Shown here: in pieces, positions 35,328 through 45,826 of the stretch | Numbering within the stretch: the first letter of the stretch is position 1 | Layout of the letters: every line of letters begins with the position of its first letter | From: Georgenia sp. TF02-10 | GTDB lineage: Bacteria; Actinomycetota; Actinomycetes; Actinomycetales; Actinomycetaceae | Direction of reading: 5' to 3' | NCBI RefSeq assembly: GCF_022759505.1 | Contig: NZ_CP094289.1 | Coordinates: 2,604,001 to 2,668,000, forward strand | DNA: 64,000 nt | Notes under the pieces: generated by a model | Told to the model about the DNA's origin: nothing | Database searches by the model: none | The model's input: the letters and a program-made list of their open reading frames with translations, nothing else | Made by a program: the position numbers and the translations under genes

Positions 35328-36910
35328 CGGGTCACCTCCAGGGCCGGGGCGGGCTGGGTCTGGGCGTAGAAGCGGAGCAGGGACTGCCCGAGCATGGCGC
35401 TGCGGTAGCGGGCGCTGGCGCGGTGGTCGTCCAGCGGGGTGCCCTCCCCGGCGAGGACGTCGGCGACGGCGGCCGCGGTCTCGGCGTCCCAGCGCCGGCC
35501 GGTCAGGGCGTCCTCGGTGGCGCGGGCCCGGAGCGGGGTGGCGGCCACCCCGCCCAGCCCGATCCGGACCCTGCCGACGGTGCCGCCGTCGAGCTCCATG
35601 GCGATGGCGACGGCGACCGAGGAGATGTCGTCGAAGCGGCGCTTGGCGATCTTGTAGAACGCGGCGGCCGGGGCGAGCGGGCGCGGGACGCCGACCGCGC
35701 GGATAAGCTCCCCGGGCCGACGGACGGTGCGGCGGTAGCCGGTGAAGTACTCGGCCAGCGGCACCTCCCGCTCGCCGTCCGCGCCGGCCAGCACGAGCGT
35801 CGCGTCCAGGGCGAGCAGGGCCGGGGCGGCGTCGCCGATCGGGGAGGCGGTGCCGAGGTTGCCGCCGAGGGTGGCGGCGTTGCGGATGAGGCGGGAGGCG
35901 AACTGGGGGAAGAGCTGGTCCAGCAGCGGGACCCGGCCGGCCAGGCCGCGCTCGACCTCGGAGAGGGTCAGCGCGGCGCCGATCTCGATGCGGTCCGGGC
36001 CGACGTCGAGGGTGCGCAGCTCCTCGAGCCGGTCGACGGCGAGCACCAGCGGGGGGCGGGCGTGGCGGATGTTGACCTCCACGCCCAGATCGGTGGCGCC
36101 GGCGAGGAGCTGGGCGTCTGGGCGGTCGGCGAGCAGGTCGAGCAGCTCGGCCAGGGTGGCCGGGCGGCGGAACTCGGCGGCCTCGGTGACCAGGTGGGTG
36201 GGCCGGGCCGGCGGCGCCGGCCGCTCCTGGCGGCGGGCGAGCGGGTCCGCCGGGCTGGGCGCGCCCAGGGCGTAGGCGGCGTCGCGGATGGGCCGGTAGC
36301 CGGTGCACCGGCACAGGTTGCCGCTGAGGGCGTGCAGGTCGAAGCCGTTGGGCCCGTGCTCGTGGTCGGCGGCGTGCTCCTCCCCGGCGACGGCGGTGCC
36401 GGTCTCCGAGTGGTCCGGCTGGATGTCGTCGGGGGCGGCGCCGTCGCGGGCGGTGCCGTCGGGCTGGGCATCGGCAGGCCGGGAGCCATCGTTGGCGGCC
36501 GCCGGCCCGGTGCGGCCGGGCCGGTAGTACTCCGCTGCCATCGAGCAGATGAAGCCGGGCGTGCAGTAGCCGCACTGGGAGCCGCCGCGGTCGGCCATCT
36601 CGCGCTGGACCGGGTGGAGGTCCTCCACCGCGCACGCCCCGGGCGCGGTGCCGAGGCCCTCGGCGGTGCGGATCTCCTGGCCGTCGAAGGCGAGCACCGG
36701 CGGCAGGCAGGCGTTCACCGCCGTCCACCTGGTGCGCTCCGGCCCGTCCGGCCGGGCGACGAGGACCGCGCAGGCCCCGCACTCCCCCTCGGCGCAGCCT
36801 TCCTTCGCACCGGTCAGGCCCTGGGCGCGCAACCAGTCCAGCAACCGGGTGTGCGGCGCTGCCGCGGCCGCGCGCACCTGGTCGTTGACCCTCACCTCGA
36901 TGCGGTCCAT
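35324..36910 (-). CDS. xdhA: xanthine dehydrogenase small subunit (2Fe-2S and FAD)
   Basis: 528 residues with two [2Fe-2S] domains and a FAD domain. Cys residues: KEGCAEGECGACAV near residue 43, a fourth in NACLPPV, then SQCGYCTPGF near 113 and NLCRCTGYRPI near 201. FAD domain (about 235-520): LLAGATDLGVEVNIR and RNAATLGGNLGTASPIGD. The second cluster's Cys pairs are 87 residues apart, where about 35 are usual, because of a low-complexity insert (Pro/Asp/Ala/Gly). The ATG at 36910 follows GGGAGCG; the frame opens 33 codons earlier without family sequence. First gene of the purine operon. Confidence 0.94.
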   Translation of the reverse strand: MDRIEVRVNDQVRAAAAAPHTRLLDWLRAQGLTGAKEGCAEGECGACAVLVARPDGPERTRWTAVNACLPPVLAFDGQEIRTAEGLGTAPGACAVEDLHPVQREMADRGGSQCGYCTPGFICSMAAEYYRPGRTGPAAANDGSRPADAQPDGTARDGAAPDDIQPDHSETGTAVAGEEHAADHEHGPNGFDLHALSGNLCRCTGYRPIRDAAYALGAPSPADPLARRQERPAPPARPTHLVTEAAEFRRPATLAELLDLLADRPDAQLLAGATDLGVEVNIRHARPPLVLAVDRLEELRTLDVGPDRIEIGAALTLSEVERGLAGRVPLLDQLFPQFASRLIRNAATLGGNLGTASPIGDAAPALLALDATLVLAGADGEREVPLAEYFTGYRRTVRRPGELIRAVGVPRPLAPAAAFYKIAKRRFDDISSVAVAIAMELDGGTVGRVRIGLGGVAATPLRARATEDALTGRRWDAETAAAVADVLAGEGTPLDDHRASARYRSAMLGQSLLRFYAQTQPAPALEVTR

Positions 36911-37214
36911 GACACGCTCCCAGCGAGCCGTCCGGGCCGCGGCGCCCCACCCTCGGAGCGCTGACCACGGGCATGGTTGCGGGTGATCGCCCGGCCGCAG
37001 GTTATCCATGCGAACAACGACCGAGTGGGTAGGACGATAGTCCCGGCCGACCCCGGTGGCAAGAGGTTTTTGAAACTCTCATTCCGCATCGCGGAGTCGG
37101 GCTGGGCCAGTGGCCGATGTCTGTGGCCGTCCCGTGCCGGGAGGCCGGGGAAACCCGTTGACCAGGGGGTGCCGCGGGCGGACGCTTGCTGCCCATGACG
37201 CAGGCGGGAGGGGC
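36911..37214. other. divergent regulatory region xdhA / SnoaL-like gene
   Basis: About 304 bases hold the promoters of the xdh operon (minus) and the small plus-strand gene. It is more A/T-rich than the surroundings around 36995-37090. No convincing -35/-10 pair stands out. A palindrome at 37081-37097 is listed separately. No RNA gene was recognised. Confidence 0.45.
37081..37097. promoter_or_regulatory. palindrome, possible regulator site of purine operon
   Basis: ATTCCGCATCGCGGAGT pairs with itself at six of eight positions around its centre. Sites of this shape (TTCCGC-n3-GCGGAA) resemble those bound by IclR-family regulators, which often control purine catabolism. No regulator gene is adjacent, so this is a guess. 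Confidence 0.3.
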
Positions 37215-37220
37215 GTGATC

Positions 37221-37805
37221 GTGGAGACCGACCTCGCAGCGCAGGGCCGGCGCGCCTACCGGGCGGTGGAGACCGGCGACCTCGGCGACGTCGCCGAGTA
37301 CATCGCCCCCGCCTGGGTGAACCGGGAGGCAGCGGCCGAGCCGCCGACGGCGCGCGGCCGGGGGCCGGCGGCGTTTGCCGCGACCGTGCGGTGGCTGCAG
37401 ACCGGCCTGTCTGACATCAGCATCCACGAGCGGGAGGTTGTGGTCGCCGGGTCCACGGTGGTCTCGGCCGCGACCCTGAGCGCCCGGCACACCGGCCCGA
37501 TCGTGCTGCAGGCCGGCGACAAGATCCGGGTCGCGCCGCCGACCGGCCGCCGGTTCGCCGTCGAGCACGTGCACTGGACGGAGTTCGACGCCGAGGGACG
37601 AGCGGTGCGCCACTTCGCCCGCCGGGACGACCTCGGCCAGGTCACCCAGCTCGGCCTGCTGCCGCCGACGCCCGGGCAGCTCCTGCGCACGGTGCGCTGG
37701 GCGCTCACCGGGCGGTCGGCGGCGGCCCGGCGCGTCTTTCTCACCACTCCCGGCACCCTGCCGGTCGGCACCGGCGCCGCGGCGGGCCACCCACGCAGCA
37801 CCTGA
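37221..37805 (+). CDS. SnoaL-like / ester cyclase-type NTF2-fold protein
   Basis: 194 residues from the GTG at 37221 (VETDLAAQGRRAYRAVETGD). GGGAGG ends 8 bases before it; a GTG two codons earlier (37215) is the alternative. The core resembles the SnoaL/polyketide-cyclase family: VAEYIAPAWVNREA, RGPAAFAATVRWLQTGLSDISIHER and a C-terminal VEHVHWTEFDAEGRAVRHFARRDDLG strand, as in actinobacterial 'ester cyclases'. It is probably a small hydrolase/cyclase or binding protein. It is divergent from xdhA. No cofactor motif is visible. Confidence 0.7.
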   Translation: METDLAAQGRRAYRAVETGDLGDVAEYIAPAWVNREAAAEPPTARGRGPAAFAATVRWLQTGLSDISIHEREVVVAGSTVVSAATLSARHTGPIVLQAGDKIRVAPPTGRRFAVEHVHWTEFDAEGRAVRHFARRDDLGQVTQLGLLPPTPGQLLRTVRWALTGRSAAARRVFLTTPGTLPVGTGAAAGHPRST

Positions 37806-38112
37806 CCCAGGCCCCTCACGCGGCTCGTCGTGCATCGTCACCCGGGAGAGCTCGTAGGTGTCGCCCCGCCCGACCAGGGCTGCCCGCTACCCTCCTGACC
37901 CCCCGTCTACGCGAGCAGACCAGCTGAGGCACGCGGTCCCGTTTCGCGAGCATCTTGACATGAGGCACCACGGACGGGGCGCTTGTACTTCTCGCGGGGC
38001 GGGTCAGCAGGTTTAGGGACCGACTCGGGCCGGATTTTCGGTGGGGTGGTTGCAGCCCTCTGGCTACCTGGCCACCTGGGCAGGGTCGTCGCGAAGCCGT
38101 GTGGCTTCGGTT
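37806..38112. other. intergenic stretch
   Basis: 307 bases between convergent genes. Apart from a hairpin at its right end (listed separately) nothing definite is seen; several short open frames lack ribosome-binding sites and homology to anything I recognise. Confidence 0.5.
38092..38109 (-). terminator. hairpin after coiled-coil gene
   Basis: CGAAGCCGTGTGGCTTCG is a perfect 7-base stem with a four-base loop, three bases beyond the stop codon of the minus-strand gene at 38113. It lacks a U-run but is well placed to end transcription. Confidence 0.5.
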
Positions 38113-39030
38113 CTACCTGTCGTGCTTCGCTCTACGCCGGCTCTGGGCAAGCCGCGCCACCTCGGCCTCTGCCTCGGCGAGGTCCGCTCGGGCCTCCTCG
38201 GCGCGGGCGGCTGCCCGGTCTCGGAGCTCCTCGGCGCCCGCCAGCTCGTCCCGCAGACGGTCCAGGTCGTGCTCGCGGGCGGCCACCTGGGCTCGCAGCT
38301 CGTCGAGCTCGGCGCGCAGCTGCAGGGCGCGGGCCTGCAGCGCCTGCAGGTGGTCGCCCGCCTCGGTCCGGCGCTTGTCCGCCTTCTCGGCGTAGGCCCG
38401 GCTCTCCGCCACCTCCTGCTCGGCTGCGGCGAGCGCGGCCCGGGCGGCCTCCTCCGCCCGGCGTCGCTCCTGCGCCGCCCGGGAGCCGCGGAGGGAGACC
38501 GGCGGCGGCACCGGCTCCTGCTCGATCACCGCCGGGACGGCGACGGCGCCGGTGAGGTCGACGCTCGTGCCGCGCACCGTCAGCCCGGTGACGAGCAGCC
38601 CGCTGCGCACGGCCTGCGCGGCGGCGGCGTCGGTCATCGCCGCGTGCAGCGTCTGCTCCACCTGCTCCACCGCCGGTTCCGAGAGCCGCTGGCCCAGCTC
38701 GGCGGCCAGGGCCTTGCCCTGCCGGGCGACGGCGGCGGTGAGCTGGCGCCTCTGCCGGGACAGGTCGCGGAGCTGGGCGGCGTCGAGATCCTCCTGGGCG
38801 CTGCGGAGCTGGGCGCCGAGGTCCAGCACCTCGCGCACCTGGTCACCGCGGTGCCGGACCATCATGTTCACCGTCCAGGCCGCCACGGAGGGCTTGGCCA
38901 GCCGCGCCACCGCCCGGGCGAGGTCGGGATCCTCCCGCTTCAGGGCGCGGGCCCGGGCGTTGCGGGCCGCGGTGAACTCCCCCGGCGGCAGGCCGTAGAG
39001 CTCCTCGGCCACCTCCGTCAGGTCCGCCAC
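38113..39030 (-). CDS. conserved coiled-coil protein
   Basis: 305 residues, soluble, nearly all helical. The first third (ADLTEVAEELYGLPPGEFTAARNARARALKREDP) is the most conserved-looking part of this actinobacterial family; the C-terminal 110 residues are an Ala/Glu/Arg heptad coiled coil (for example AAEQEVAESRAYAEKADKRRTEAGDHLQAL). A short beta segment in the middle (LLVTGLTVRGTSVDLTGAVAV) separates them. No enzyme motif is seen. Function unknown; coiled-coil scaffold or nucleoid-type roles are possible. Confidence 0.7.
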   Translation of the reverse strand: MADLTEVAEELYGLPPGEFTAARNARARALKREDPDLARAVARLAKPSVAAWTVNMMVRHRGDQVREVLDLGAQLRSAQEDLDAAQLRDLSRQRRQLTAAVARQGKALAAELGQRLSEPAVEQVEQTLHAAMTDAAAAQAVRSGLLVTGLTVRGTSVDLTGAVAVPAVIEQEPVPPPVSLRGSRAAQERRRAEEAARAALAAAEQEVAESRAYAEKADKRRTEAGDHLQALQARALQLRAELDELRAQVAAREHDLDRLRDELAGAEELRDRAAARAEEARADLAEAEAEVARLAQSRRRAKHDR

Positions 39031-39260
39031 TGGTGCCTCATCCCGCTCTCCGGCCGGCTGCCCCGACGCTCATCGGCCCCGTCCCTCCGTCGCTTGCCCC
39101 GGTTTCTACCCCGCGCGCCGTTCCGGTCTTCGGCGAGTTTCGCCAGGCTAACCGGCCTTCCGGGGCTACGCGGGCTGACATTCTTCCCTACTGCAGGTCG
39201 ACGAGGAAGCTGGTCTTCCGCCGCGACGTGCACGGGCGAACGGCACCGTGCGGATGCGGG

Positions 39261-39917
39261 TCAGGCGACCTGCCGGGACAGGAACTCGTTGAGCCGAGCG
39301 GAGAACTCCTGCGGAAGCTGTGTGTTCCACTCGTGGCCAGCGCCGGGGACGACCTGGAGCTCGGCGCCAGGGATCGCGGAGGCGAGCTGACGCGCGGCTG
39401 GCAGGTTGGGGCGGTCCTTGCTTCCGCACAGGACGAGCGTCGGGACGGCGATCCGGGGCAGCTCGGGCCGGAAGTCCGTTGCGCCGAGCACTCCCAGTAC
39501 GTCGAGCAGAGTTTGCCGGCTCATACCCGGTGGGGCGACGAATCGCTCCGGGAGGATCCGCATGATCACGTTCTGGATGCCCATGAGCAGGCGGTTCGGA
39601 TGCGCCTGTCCGGCGGAGAGCGTGAGCGAGGCTGTGCGCTCCGGGTAGTCGAGTGCGAACCGGGTGGCGACCATCGCCCCGAGTGACAGACCGCACAGAT
39701 GCGCCGCTGCAATGCCGCGACGGTCGAGCTCATCCCCCAGCGAACGGGCGGCCTGGACCAAGGAGAACGGCACGTCGTCTGCGTCATGCAGACCGGAAAT
39801 CGGCGGAGCGATGCCCTCCATGCCGGGAGGCAGGGCTTGCAGCTGCGCACCCCAGGAATCGGGACCGACGCCGAGGCCGTGCAGGAACACCACGATCCTT
39901 GCCGTCGTCTCGCTCAC
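39261..39917 (-). CDS. alpha/beta hydrolase
   Basis: 218-residue alpha/beta hydrolase. The oxyanion motif FLHGLGVGPDSW is near residue 12, the nucleophile elbow CGLSLGAMVA near 75, the acid Asp in LVLCGSKDRPNLPAA and the catalytic His in VVPGAGHEWNTQLP. It is of the 3-oxoadipate enol-lactonase/carboxylesterase class; the substrate is not defined by motifs. The gene lies alone, 230 bases after the coiled-coil gene on the same strand. Its base composition is somewhat less G+C-rich than its surroundings (for example 39540-39700), a possible sign of transfer. Confidence 0.88.
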   Translation of the reverse strand: MSETTARIVVFLHGLGVGPDSWGAQLQALPPGMEGIAPPISGLHDADDVPFSLVQAARSLGDELDRRGIAAAHLCGLSLGAMVATRFALDYPERTASLTLSAGQAHPNRLLMGIQNVIMRILPERFVAPPGMSRQTLLDVLGVLGATDFRPELPRIAVPTLVLCGSKDRPNLPAARQLASAIPGAELQVVPGAGHEWNTQLPQEFSARLNEFLSRQVA

Positions 39918-40133
39918 AGCTCCGATAGTAGGGACATGGCAGCGAGCTGAGCGGCAAGAACGCGTTCCTGATCAGTCAGGAGCATCCCGTGATCGACATC
40001 GACCCAGCTCGTCTGGGCTTTCCGCGCGTCCGCGCGTCCGCGCGAACGGGCCCAACCGGCACCTGCCCTGGGTGGCAAGGTCGGTGCCCTTGGGTCCGGG
40101 GGGCGGTGATCATCTGCACGGCGGTGACGCCCA

Positions 40134-41314
40134 TCAACTCACCGGACGGGTTCCTGCGTCCGCGTCGAGGAGCCCGGCGAGCGCCCGGAGCCGGGCCTCG
40201 CAGCCGGTGACGATGTCGGCCACGATCTGCGCGGCCGGCCGGATCTCGGTGAAGGTGCCCACGACCTGGCCGACGAAGAATGACTCCAGCTCGCGGGCCC
40301 GTTCGTCCCCGCGCTCGGCGGCGGCGTCGATCCGCTCCCACGCCTCACGCACCAGCACGGACTGCCACGGCATCGGCAGGGGGCGGGGCGCGCCGGGCCG
40401 GTCCCACTCCGCCAGCCAGGCCGAGCGCAGCTGCCGGGCCGGCTTGCCGGTGCGGGTGGTGGAGATGGTGGTGTCGGTGCTGCGCGCGGCCAGCAGCTTG
40501 GCCTTGATGACGTCGCTGACCGGGTCCTCGTGGCTGGCCAACCACACCGACCCGGCCCAGCCGCCGGACGCGCCGAGGGCCAGGGCCGCGGCGAGCTGGC
40601 GGCCGGTGGCGATCCCGCCGGCCGCGAGCACCGGGACGTCGCCGGCGACGTCGACCACCTCCGGGGTGAGCACCATGGTGGCGACCGAGCCCGTGTGCCC
40701 GCCGCCCTCGGTGCCCTGGGCGACTAGCAGGTCGGCGCCGGCGGCGAGGTGCCGGCGGGCGTGCTCCGCGGTGCCGACCAGCCCGGCGACGGCGACGCCG
40801 GCCGCCCGGGCCCGGGTCACCAGCTGCGGCGGCGCCGTGCCCAGGGCGTTCGCCACGAGCGCGGGCCGGTGCGCGAAGGTGACGTCGAGCAGCCCGGCCA
40901 CGGTCTCCGGCGCAGTGTGCGTCTGCAGGCTCAGGTCGATCCGGCCGGTACGGTCCAGCTCGCCGGTAAGCGGCGGGATGCCGTACCGATCCAGCAGCTC
41001 GGCGACGAAGGCGCGGTGCTCGTCCGGAACGCCGGCCGCCGTCGCCCCGGACCCGGATGCCGGTGGCCCCGTCCCGCCCGGCCCGTCCGTGGCGGCCGGC
41101 GGGCCGGCGGGGACCAGCAGGTCCACCCCGTAGGGCAGCCCGGCCAGCTGGTCCTCGATCCAGGTCAGCCGGGCGTCGAGCTGGTCCGGCGTGTACATGG
41201 TGGCGCCCAGGACGCCGAGCCCGCCGGCCCGGGAGACCTCGACCACCACCTCCGGTGAGCGGCTGAAGCCCGCGAGGGGATGCCGCGCGCCGACCATCTC
41301 GGTGAATGCCGTCC

Positions 41315-41318
<4 letters not shown>
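40134..41318 (-). CDS. nitronate monooxygenase-family flavoprotein
   Basis: 394-residue FMN enzyme of the NMO/enoyl-ACP reductase II family. MRTAFTEMVGARHPLAGFSRSPE starts the TIM barrel, GGLGVLGATMYTPDQLD is the phosphate-binding glycine region, LVAQGTEGGGHTGSVATMVL holds the active-site His and PVLAAGGIATGRQLAAAL a second phosphate loop. Length is that of the actinobacterial class. The ATG at 41318 overlaps the carboxylase alpha stop, so it belongs to the acyl-CoA carboxylase operon; the substrate may be an acyl-CoA derivative or a nitro compound. A Gly/Pro/Ala-rich linker (residues about 75-95) is extra. Confidence 0.9.
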
Positions 41319-43413
<2,095 letters not shown>

Positions 43414-43417
<4 letters not shown>

Positions 43418-44988
43418 ATCCGGAAGACGCCGTAGCCCGGCTCGGGCAGCGGGGCGTGCGCGGCGGCGGCCAGGCCCAGGCCGAGGACCCGGCGGGTGTC
43501 GGCCGGGTCGATCACGCCGTCGTCCCACAGCCGGGCGGTGGAGTAGTACGGCGAGCCCTGCCGCTCGTACTGCTCCCGGACCGGGGCGGTGAGGGCCTCC
43601 TCCTCGGCCGGGCCCCAGGCCTCGCCGCGGGCCCGGGCGCCCTCCGCGCGCACGGTGGCCAGGACCGCCGCGGCCTGCTCCCCGCCCATGACCGAGATGC
43701 GGGCGTTCGGCCACATCCACAGCTGGCGCGGGTCGAAGGCCCGCCCGCCCATCCCGTAGTTCCCGGCGCCGAAGGAGCCGCCGATGATCACGGTGAACTT
43801 CGGGACCACCGAGCAGGCGACGGCGGTGACGAGCTTGGCGCCGTCCTTGGCGATGCCGGCGTGCTCGTAGGCCTTGCCGACCATGAAGCCGCTGATGTTC
43901 TGCAGGAAGACCAGCGGCACCCCGCGCTGGTTGCACAGCTGGACGAAGTGCGCGCCCTTGAGCGCGGACTCCCCGAACAGGATCCCGTTGTTCGCGACGA
44001 TCCCGACCGGGTAGCCCCAGATGCGGGCGAACCCGCACACCAGGGTCTCGGCGTAGCGGGCCTTGAACTCGTGCAGCCGGGAGCCGTCGACCACCCGGCG
44101 GATGACCTCCCGCACGTCGTAGGGGGTGCGCACGTCCGGCGGGACGACGTCGGCCAGCCCGGCCGGGTCCTCGGCGGGCTCCTCGGGCGCCTCCTGGTGC
44201 AGGGTGGCCGGGCGGGGCCGCTCGAGCGTGGCGACGGCGCCGCGCAGGACCGCCAGCGCCTCGCCGTCGTCCGCCGCGAGGTGGTCCACCACGCCGGAGG
44301 TGTGGGCGTGCACGTCCCCGCCGCCGAGCTCCTCGGCGGTGACCACCTCCCCGGTCGCGGCCCGGACCAGCGGCGGCCCGCCGAGGAAGATGGTGCCCTG
44401 CCCGCGGACGATGACGGTCTCGTCGGACATCGCCGGCACGTACGCCCCGCCGGCGGTGCACGAGCCGAGGACCGCGGCGAGCTGGGGGATCCCGCGGGCG
44501 GACAGGTGGGCCTGGTGGTAGAAGATCCGCCCGAAGTGGTCCCGGTCGGGGAAGACCTCGTCCTGCAGCGGCAGGTACGCCCCGCCGGAGTCGACCAGGT
44601 ACAGGCAGGGCAGGTGGTTGGCCGCGGCCACCTCCTGGGCGCGCAGGTGCTTCTTGACGGTCATCGGGTAGTACGTGCCGCCCTTGACCGTGGCGTCGTT
44701 GGCGACGACGACGCACGGCCGGCCGGCGACCAGCCCGATCCCGGTGACCAGCCCGGCGGACGGCACCTCGCCGTCGTACATGTCCCAGGCGGCGAGCGCA
44801 CCGAGCTCGAGGAAGGGGGAGCCGGGGTCGAGCAGGCGGTCGACCCGCTCGCGCACGAGCAGCTTGCCGCGGGCGACGTGCCGGGCCCGGGCCGCCGGCG
44901 GGCCGCCCTGGCGCACCAGGGCCAGCCGCTCGTGCAGCTCGGCGACGAGCTCGGCCAGGCTCGTGGTCCGCGACGCCGTCGTCGCCAT
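43414..44988 (-). CDS. acyl-CoA carboxylase beta subunit, MccB-like
   Basis: 524-residue carboxyltransferase subunit. Marks: [57 protein letters not shown] and [20 protein letters not shown], all of the methylcrotonoyl-CoA carboxylase beta type. It takes CO2 from the biotin carrier and places it on the acyl-CoA. ATG at 44988 follows GGAGGTGGG; the frame continues 60 bases upstream without homology. First gene of the minus-strand operon, divergent from a TetR regulator with a palindromic operator between. Leucine degradation or acyclic terpene use are the candidate pathways. Confidence 0.94.
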
Positions 44989-45037
44989 GCCCACCTCCAC
45001 GGGGACGGCCCCGCCGGGCGGGGACGCTGACGCCGCC

Positions 45038-45059
45038 GACGTTAGCAACCATTAACGTC
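45038..45059. promoter_or_regulatory. palindromic operator between carboxylase and TetR genes
   Basis: GACGTTA (45038-45044) and TAACGTC (45053-45059) are perfect inverted arms eight bases apart, in the 89-base divergent gap. A palindrome in this position is the expected binding site of the TetR regulator, controlling both operons. Confidence 0.6.
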
Positions 45060-45077
45060 CCCGTCTAGGATGCGGAC

Positions 45078-45740
45078 ATGCGCCAGCCGACCGTCCCGCC
45101 GCCGGCCGCAGAGACCGCGACCGTGGAGAGCGCGACCGTGGCGCCGGCCCCGGTCCTCGAGCCCGGCCCGGGCCGGCCGCGGCGGGACCAGATCCTCGAC
45201 GCCGCGGCCGAGCTGTTCGCCCGCAGGGGCTTCCACGGGGTGCCGATCACCGAGCTCGGCGCGGCGGTGGGCATCTCCGGGCCGGGGCTCTACCGGCACT
45301 TCGCCAGCAAGGAGGCGGTGCTCGCCGAGATGCTCGTCGGGATCAGCGAGCGGCTGCTCGGCGGCGCCCGGGAGCGGCTCGCCGTCGCCGGCGACCCGGC
45401 GGACCGGCTGCGGGCGCTGGTCGACTGGCACGTGGAGTTCGCCCTGGACCACCCCACGCTGATCACCATCCAGTCCCGGGACCTGGACGCCCTGGCGGCG
45501 CCGGAGCGGCGCCGGGTGCGCCGGCTCCAGCGCGACTACGTGGAGATCTGGGTCGGCGCGGTCACCGCCGCCCGGCCGGGCACGGCGGAGACCACCGCCC
45601 GGTCGGCCGCGCACGCCGTCCTCGGCCTGATCAACTCCACCCCGCACAGCGCCGGCCCGTCCCGCCGGGCCACCGGCGAGCTGCTGCGCCAGATGGCCCT
45701 GGCCGCGCTGCTCGCCCCGCCGACGCTCGGGGGGACCTGA
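45078..45740 (+). CDS. TetR family regulator of acyl-CoA carboxylase cluster
   Basis: 220 residues. After a 27-residue leader the DNA-binding domain reads GRPRRDQILDAAAELFARRGFHGVPITELGAAVGISGPGLYRHFASKEAVLAEML, the complete TetR helix-turn-helix. The ligand part includes DRLRALVDWHVEFALDHPTLITIQSRDL. Divergent from accD-like beta subunit, it likely represses both operons through the palindrome at 45038-45059 and is released by an acyl-CoA. Residue length is normal. Confidence 0.9.
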   Translation: MRQPTVPPPAAETATVESATVAPAPVLEPGPGRPRRDQILDAAAELFARRGFHGVPITELGAAVGISGPGLYRHFASKEAVLAEMLVGISERLLGGARERLAVAGDPADRLRALVDWHVEFALDHPTLITIQSRDLDALAAPERRRVRRLQRDYVEIWVGAVTAARPGTAETTARSAAHAVLGLINSTPHSAGPSRRATGELLRQMALAALLAPPTLGGT

Positions 45741-45826
45741 CCCCGGCGTAGCCCGCACCCCGCGGGCACCGCCCTGCAGGACCCGGGCCGCCGGGGCCCG
45801 CGGGGCACGAGAGGAAGGAGAGCACC

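Noticed and set aside
32904-36974. Apparent 1356-residue fusion of both xanthine dehydrogenase subunits
   Set aside because: The first 550 residues are out of frame with the small subunit and Arg/Pro-rich; the true large subunit starts at 35327.
37806-38112. tRNA or small RNA in the gap
   Set aside because: No cloverleaf with a CCA-stem or T-loop GTTC-A could be recognised.
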